Assembly (NCBI GenBank): GCA_031310005.1
Contig: CM062387.1
Location: 868,001 to 932,000, forward strand
Direction: 5' to 3'
DNA from: Dactylellina haptotyla
Lineage: Eukaryota; Ascomycota; Orbiliomycetes; Orbiliales; Orbiliaceae
Length of the DNA: 64,000 nucleotides
The stretch's first letter is position 1. Every line of letters starts with the position of its first letter. The notes beneath the pieces are model-generated. The model did not search any database and was not told the DNA's origin. It saw only the letters and a list, made by a program, of their open reading frames with translations. Below are positions 57,793 through 64,000 of the stretch, piece by piece. Both the position numbers and the translations under genes were made by a program.

Positions 57793-60700
57793 GTTGAATT
57801 CTTCGTCTTCTTCGGCTTTCTTCTTTCTATTCTTCTTTTGATATCAGAGAGGGGCCCTTTGAAGCGCTCTCGCAGCTCGTCGTCGGGTTGCGTTGTGGCA
57901 GTCAAGCTACAACAAGGTCCACCGGAGCGTTGTCTCAACGGTGAACAGCTTAGATGGTTCTGTGGGAATGCGAGAGCAACGTCAGCCAATTGAGCGCAGA
58001 AAGTGATGCCGCTGAAGGAGCAAACGGTATCAAAATGCGCATACCACAAAATCGAGAGACTTTGTAAGAAGGGTGTGCGATAACAGTCAGGAGAGGGAGG
58101 AGGACTGGAAGAACTGGCGAAAAGGGACGCAAGCCAGCAACGACATGTGGGACTCGCCCTCCTCAACAAAATTCAGCCAAGCTGAGCGAACGAGCGAGCG
58201 AGCGAACGAAAACCTTAGAGCGAAAAGGCTGTCCCCATCCACCCAAACTGTAAAAATAAATTGAAAAAGACTGCAAATGAGTGAGAAAGTGCTTACCTGA
58301 AGCGTCTGGGTTTTTTACCGTTGACTGTGGCCTGACTATCGAGTGTCTGGCAAGCTGCAAGCTTGGGAGAATGGGAAAATCGATTCTCCAGATTTTTCTC
58401 GCAGGAATGTGGAGGGTTTTATATCAACCTCCCTCAACCGAAACGCCTTATCAATTGGCAGCTCCTCAGTGGGCCACCTCAAACGACAGCTATCCCTATT
58501 CCAAGACAGCCTCGATGCTTTCACGAGACTCGAGACTTATGCCCCGACCCTCGACGGCAAAAGTTCCGGGTGCATGGTGTTGAATTTTTCTTCTCCCTCC
58601 TTCTTTCGTGCCTTCGAGCTTGGTCGGAAACGACGAGTCTGTCACAAGCTTAAAGCGGCAGGGAGGGTGCCCCAGCAAGTCAAGCGAATGGCAAAATGCA
58701 CGCTGGGCACTCCTCCTATTGTTCTTCGGGCGAATATCACCATGGCCAGACTTGCGCTCTGCGAACTCTCCACCGAAAATCTTGCATGGGGGTCGAAAAT
58801 GCATACCACACCATCTTACAATCGAGGCCGGAGACTGTTTCTCGATGGCCTGGAAACGAGCTTGAAAGACAGCTGTTCGAACTCGATCTTCCATTGGCCC
58901 GCATAGCCAACTTGGGACAGCATTTCTTGCATATCTCTGCATGAGCCCGATTAGAATTCTTTGTGTTCTGGCGAGGGAGCAAACTATCCAGCATCAGGAG
59001 CCCATGCCCAGCTGAACAGGCATGCCACTCTGTTCTCCGCATTTCTCGTGATCGAATGGAGCAGCTGCGTTAGGGTTCAAAGGCTTCATGCTCTCGACAC
59101 ATCCCACCCTCTATATCAGATGAAAACCCTCGCAGGAAAAGCCCTCAGCCAGACGGTTCTTGCAACAACAACGAAATAGAAAGCCCAGATTTTTCTCCAG
59201 CTCTGGCATGTGAAAGGGATCCCAGATTTCGAGCTACTGAGCGTCCAATCACATCCCTTGCCGTCGTATGCAGGGCCGTCCCGATCTTTCCTCGATGAGC
59301 TAGCGTCAGCTACCACTCGCAAGTCTCGATATTGCGTTGAGGCCTTCATACATTTTTGTTGGGAACAAGCAAAGGATATTTTCCGGGCGACTACCTCAGC
59401 TAGGAAAGCGCCCGAATCAAACGCCAACTACCTCAAGTTTTCGATGGCGAGTGACAAGTATGAACTTCAGGAGCCGCTTGGCTACTCACTCGAATTCGCT
59501 GCCTCTTGTTTAAAAAAAAGACAATAATGATATTTATTAAAATGTATATTACCAAGAGGCAACACAGGAAGATATCACAGATGGAGGCATCTCCCAGTCT
59601 TCTCCCCACAAAAACCAAGCCTTGGTAGCTCGGCAGCATATCGAGATCTTGATCGAGTTCGGAAACCACGATGACCCGATCCTTTATCGCGCTCCTGCCT
59701 GTCTAGACAAGCGATCACGCACGGAATGCAAATCTTTCGAGCTGATTCACTCGTGGCAAGAAAGGGGAAAAACCTGCAACATTCCTGATGCCGCAGTATT
59801 GTGAGCATTTACCCGATCGGTCCTCTCCGACTTGGGTCTTCGCAGGCTGCAGTGTTACCGGGAGCTAGTTCCACCCCCCCCTCCCCGGTGCGCCACGATT
59901 ATGTCATGCATCTGGGAAACAAAATTGGGCTATAAGATTTAGAGATAGTTCAGCGATGGTTACCATATCATGAACGAATGGAATTCGCAATTATGTCCTA
60001 AAATGCACATTAGCCAACAATATCATCTCGACACACTGTTGTATTCCCACGCGTAGTTAGCTGGGAACAAAACAGGCAAACCACGTACATTTATGCCTCG
60101 GGGAATCAAAAGCAAGGAGCATGATACCAAGCTTGCTCGACACCCGTCAAAAAATCCCCATGGGCATTCCAACGCTACTCGTTTCCTCGCTCAGCATATA
60201 AACTCCTCCTTTGGTCCTTTGACCCCCTTCGCCCCACCCCCTTCACGCCAAACTTCGGCCGTGAGCTTATTGACATGTTGCTTTTTCACAAACCAATACT
60301 GCCACATGGAAGGACACCATCTTCATTTCAGGTCGCCGGTTAGCGAACTCTTTCATGGATCTGGCCCATGGATACCGAAGTCGAGATTCATCGCACTCCT
60401 CTACGACACCAGGCAGGTTTGAGCTCACATTTCTCAGTCTCCACACTTTGCCTATCAGGGAAGTGTACCGGCGTAACCGGAGAACGACGAGAATTTTTTA
60501 AAAATTTTTCCGTATCGAGGATGTCGTTGCATACCGATCTTACAACCAGGAGTCGAGAATCAGGTTCAGCAGCATGAGCTCGCGCTGACCAGGCGGGTAT
60601 AAAAAGATAGAAAATAAAAAGCCTAGCCACGGCTGAGACAGCGCCCCAGGGATGAGAGCAGCATAAGAACTAGGCTCCCACGCGGTGTATATATAATACA

Positions 60701-61637
60701 ATCCTTTCACCGGTTGGATATAATCATTAAGTAACCTCCTGCGGGCGCCCCTGTTGCATTTTCGCCACGAGTCGCGTTGAGCAACACAGTTCCCGGAAGA
60801 CCAACAAAAGACGCAGTCTCGTAACCAGCAAAAGACGGCCCTGCAACCCCGCAAAATAGCCCTGTACCCCAGATATTACTTGTGCAGAGTGTCGATATCT
60901 GTGCTGGTGTTTTTCGCAAGAGGTGAGATATATAAGAATCCTCTGCATTCCTCGAGCACCCTAACGCTCCACGTAGCCAGATGACAGAGTTGCGTTGTCG
61001 TGGTTGTTATCATCAGAGCGTTTGTTTTCGAATTCGATCGAGGTGCTCGAACCAGCTGGTCTTGTCCCTCGGCATCTCCCATTTTGCCAATTAAACGGCT
61101 GCCCCCACGCTAAGATTGCGAATCCACTTCGTCCCAAGTTGTTCTGTTGATTGCTGACTTGGTGGGCCTTTTGTGCGAGAAGCCTTTTGGTGGCATGTGC
61201 TTTGCAATTTAAACACCAATTGGAAGTCCACATCAACAAGGCTAGTTATTATATTATTGTATGTGATCGAGCGGCTTCGATTCTTTTCAAGATACATTTC
61301 CCGATCCCAAGAGGTTCGCTTCGACCGTCTCCTGGCTGCCTGCCTTCTTCATCGTCTCCGGTCTTCCTCCTCGTCTCTCGGTCCTCTCCGCCTACCTATC
61401 TCGCCGTAGCTTCACTCGGATAAACAGGTCCACCCCTTTTTGCAAACGGGCCCTTGCAGTAGTTTCCTCCGGTGTGTTGTTTTCTGTGTTGCTCTGACGT
61501 CGAGCTTACGGCCTTCGTTCCACTCCGTTCCGCGCGCGCTCCGGAACGCCCATCTCCTTTCCTTTGTCTTTAAAAAGGTACCGGAAGTACATAAGGCCAA
61601 GCGGGTCGTAAGAAGGGAATAGAAAACCACCGTCGCC
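57793..61637. other. Long intergenic region upstream of FAD2
   Basis: About 3.8 kb separates FAD2 (minus) and the THEM6-like gene (plus). Open frames up to 187 codons (for example 58343-58906) overlap on both strands and carry no recognisable domain. A (GAGC/GAAC)n run lies at 58184-58210. A likely FAD2 leader intron at 58248-58296 is listed separately. Several poly-purine and poly-pyrimidine tracts are present. A long non-coding control region or an untranslated leader fits best. Confidence 0.5.
58248..58296 (-). other. Candidate 5'-leader intron of FAD2
   Basis: On the minus strand a GTAAGC donor, a pyrimidine-rich interior and a TTTTACAG acceptor span 49 nt, about 460 bp upstream of the FAD2 start. 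A second possible acceptor (TTTGCAG) lies inside. Leader introns are common in fungal lipid genes. Confidence 0.4.
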
Positions 61638-62814
61638 ATGCCGCTTATCAGCACGTTGCGATCTCTTTTGATGGCGGGCGCCGCCTACGCCCATCCAAAA
61701 AGCATGACGGTGGGAAAGGTCGGAAAGCTCCTGGCGGTTCTCGTCGTCCTCGCGAATCTCAAAGTCGTACCTTTCTTCTGGCACGTAAGTAACAATCTCC
61801 TGTGCAGCTTATACGCGCAGTTCGACTCTTCTGCGTCAGCTTAATAAGCTTTGCGTCAGCGCACCTTGAAGTCTAACTTTTTGATATGAATAACACCTGC
61901 AGTCACGCTTCTGGTATGCTCTGTACATCCACCTTCTCTCTCGTCGCCGTATCCTTCCGAACCCGACGCAGCTCTTCGCACCGGTAAAAATCGCCTCTCG
62001 CTCTCCGCTGTACGAGTGCGACTTCAACTACCATAAATCCAACTCGACTTATTTCTCCGACCTTGATATCGCGCGTACCCACCTTGTCGCCCATCTAATC
62101 AAGAAATCCCTCCGATTACGCCGACAGAGGGGTGATAAACCGCTATACGTAGCGCTAGGAGGCGTTGCTAGCTTATTTAGACGAGAGATTAAGCCATTCG
62201 AAAAATATGAGGTCTGGAGCAGAGTCCTCAGCTGGGATGACAAGTGGTTTTGGGTTGTTAGCCACTTTGTATCGGCTAAGGGTGATCCGAAGCAGAATGG
62301 AAGACGCAAAATCTATGCTTCGTCGTTGAGCAAGTATGTTTTCAAAGTCGAGAGGAAGACGATTCCACCTATGGAAGTTCTCGAGGAGTCCGGATTGCTG
62401 CCAAAGAGGCCGCAATCGGTCACTCCACCAGAGAGACCGGAGATATCCCGCCCAGCTGGACTAATGGAGAGCGCGGATCTTATCGTGAAGACCGAAGTCT
62501 TGCATCCTCATCTCCAGCACATGGACGCAGACTCGAACGCCGGGAGCGATGTGGGCAGCAGTCTTCCTGTCATTCTGACGAATGGTTCCCGGGAAGACAG
62601 TCTAGCTGCTGAGGAAGAAGAGCTGGAGATGATTGAGAAGATCACAAGCTGGGACTGGGACACCGTCGAGCGATTGAGGAAGCAAGGACTCCGAACCGCT
62701 CACAACATGCTTGGACTTGATGCTCTGGAAGGTGAATTCGAAAAGGGTAACGAGAGGGTTGGTAACAGAGTCGGTGAATATCCTGCTTCCATCTTGGGGC
62801 TCTCGTGGGCGTAA
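61638..62814 (+). CDS. THEM6-like thioesterase-superfamily protein (4HBT_2)
   Basis: Two exons, 61638-61784 and 61903-62814 (118-nt intron), giving 352 aa. A hydrophobic stretch at about 24-45 (VGKLLAVLVVLANLKVVPFF) is an N-terminal membrane anchor. A hotdog-fold domain follows from FWYALYIHLLSRRR at about 52: FAPVKIASRSPLYECDFNYH, then STYFSDLDIARTHLVAHLI. This is the pattern of the THEM6/4HBT_2 group, related to acyl-CoA thioesterases but with uncertain catalysis. The C-terminal 120 residues are Pro- and acidic-rich (EEEELEMIEKITSWDWDTVE). The first intron phase joins FFWH to SRFWYAL, the family's usual junction. The short exon 1 also contains an upstream, polar segment (AHPKSMTVGK) typical of this family. 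Confidence 0.88.
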
Positions 62815-63276
62815 ATGACTGAAGGGGTATTCGGAGTTTTAATCAGGAGCACTAGTGCCATTTATTTTAGACTTTTAAAAGGGAAAGGGTAACTAGGAGG
62901 GAACTCGGGCCTAGATCATCGTCATCAAGGATAGATATATATCAGTTATTTTTGTAGCATAGGATGCGGAACTTTGTTATTTTAGCACGTACTTTCAGAT
63001 CGCAGGATTATCGGTTTGTCTGCTTTTAATTCATATGTGCATTTCATTCTCTTCATTGTACAGAATAATCTAAATCAATACCAGGAACGATTGAGTTTAC
63101 ACTCATGCTAGGCTTATCACGAAATATAATGATGATCCGGAATAGAAATGGGTTTAGAAACCCATAAATGTCTTTCATTTACGCCCGCTGTCCATGGAAA
63201 ATCGCTACAATTTCTGAGATAATGAAGCCTATCATACAGAATCGGTATACCTACCAACGCCGGTCAAATACTGAAC
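62815..63276. other. Intergenic region between convergent genes
   Basis: About 460 bp between the THEM6-like and FMN-oxidase stop codons. AT-rich; no feature seen. Confidence 0.6.
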
Positions 63277-64000
63277 CTACAATTTTGCTTTCATCCTGTA
63301 TTGCAAAATATCTGCTTCTGGTCGCCACAGCAGAGGATCAAGAGCACTGGTGTTTACCTAGAATTATCGAACATTATCAGCATATTCCTAGCAGAGGCTG
63401 TTGATGCATGACATACATATTTCATGCCGAGGTCATTTATGGAACCCGCTCCTAGCAAACGGATGCAGGTTGCCATTTCTTCGTGGAGAACTTTATCATG
63501 GCAGTTAGCATAGTTAAGAAGAAAAGGTTTGTAGAGTGAGTTACATACTATCAATAACTCGCTCGACGCCCTGAGTACCACCAGCGCTTAGTCCGTACAA
63601 TGCGCCTCGCCCAATGCCAACCGCTTTTGCCCCGAGGCATAGCGCTTCAAGTTTATGCCAGTCAGTAATCAGAACCCTGCAGCCTTTAGATGCTGTCACT
63701 CACCCTTGATAATGTCAGTGCCCCTCTTTATCCCGCCATCAACCCAGACTTCAATCCTCCCAAATACCTCCGGGCAATACCTCCTGATCTCCAACAGGGT
63801 GTGTACTGCTGGTGGTGCCGTATCTAATCCTCTTCCACCATGATTAGAAAGCACGATACCTGCAACATACTCCTCCTCGCTGGCCAATTTGGCGTCCTCC
63901 CATGTTTGAAGGCCCTTTAGGATGATTGGTAGTTTGGTTGCCTTTCTTAGCCACGGAAGAGTCGCCTTCCACGTGAGATCAGCAGCAGTACCCGCAAACA
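63277..64000 (-). CDS. FMN-dependent 2-hydroxyacid oxidase/dehydrogenase, 3' part
   Basis: The gene enters from the right edge. Exons seen: 63704 to beyond 64000, 63549-63644, 63417-63490 and 63277-63357; introns of 59, 58 and 59 nt. The sequence shows [14 protein letters not shown], then [13 protein letters not shown] with the catalytic His of the family, [17 protein letters not shown] with the FMN phosphate-binding loop, [20 protein letters not shown] and [18 protein letters not shown]. This is the FMN_dh fold of glycolate oxidase, L-lactate oxidase and the flavin half of cytochrome b2. The last exon ends in MKAKL: AKL is a canonical type-1 peroxisomal signal. A peroxisomal lactate or glycolate oxidase is therefore likely; a b2-type fusion would need a b5 domain outside the window. 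Confidence 0.9.

Noticed and set aside
58343-58906. 187-codon plus-strand frame upstream of FAD2
   Set aside because: No domain, overlaps open frames in other phases, and no splice or start context that supports a gene.

Overview
This window is nuclear DNA from a filamentous ascomycete (Pezizomycotina). Most genes carry several short introns (about 50-120 nt) with GTAAGT-like donors, CTAAC/CTGAC branch points and YAG acceptors, and the gene set (SEY1, RCF2, TMA64, RNH1, a FAD2-type desaturase, Clr5, F-box, HNH and PNP-domain proteins) is typical of that group. A leotiomycete is possible but is only a guess. The gene models were assembled by hand from open frames plus splice signals. Each multi-exon model given here closes to a whole number of codons.

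Layout. 1-151 is the tail of an amidase. 1.9-8.2 kb holds two minus-strand genes: the ER-fusion GTPase SEY1 and a large proline-rich coiled-coil protein. 10.0-12.0 kb is an RBR-type (RING-IBR-RING) E3 ligase. 12-25 kb is AT-rich and gene-poor. It holds an orphan gene, three small secreted proteins and one 14-TM-type drug efflux transporter, and looks like an accessory or host-interaction region. 25.5-27.1 kb is a cytochrome-b5/acyl-CoA dehydrogenase fusion, and 28.2-30.0 kb a TPR-like/ankyrin protein.

30.1-36.0 kb is a compact three-gene group. Two divergently transcribed paralogues of a family I do not recognise share four intron positions; one has a signal peptide and the other does not. 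A four-exon secreted protein converges on the second. 36.5-38.5 kb has an HNH-nuclease-like gene preceded by a stray copy of its N-terminal module. 39.0-45.6 kb holds RCF2, a Clr5-domain protein and TMA64. 46.7-48.1 kb encodes a nucleoside-phosphorylase-like (PNP_UDP) domain fused to three CCHC zinc knuckles, an unusual pairing and the best candidate here for a new immune-type protein. 49.7-64 kb returns to mostly housekeeping genes: an Ala/Pro-rich protein, an F-box protein, RNase H1, a delta-12 desaturase behind a long upstream gap, a THEM6-like thioesterase, and the 3' part of a peroxisomal-looking FMN-dependent 2-hydroxyacid oxidase.

I found no CRISPR array, rRNA or convincing tRNA, and no transposon I could name. 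Domain calls rest on recognised motifs, not on a search.
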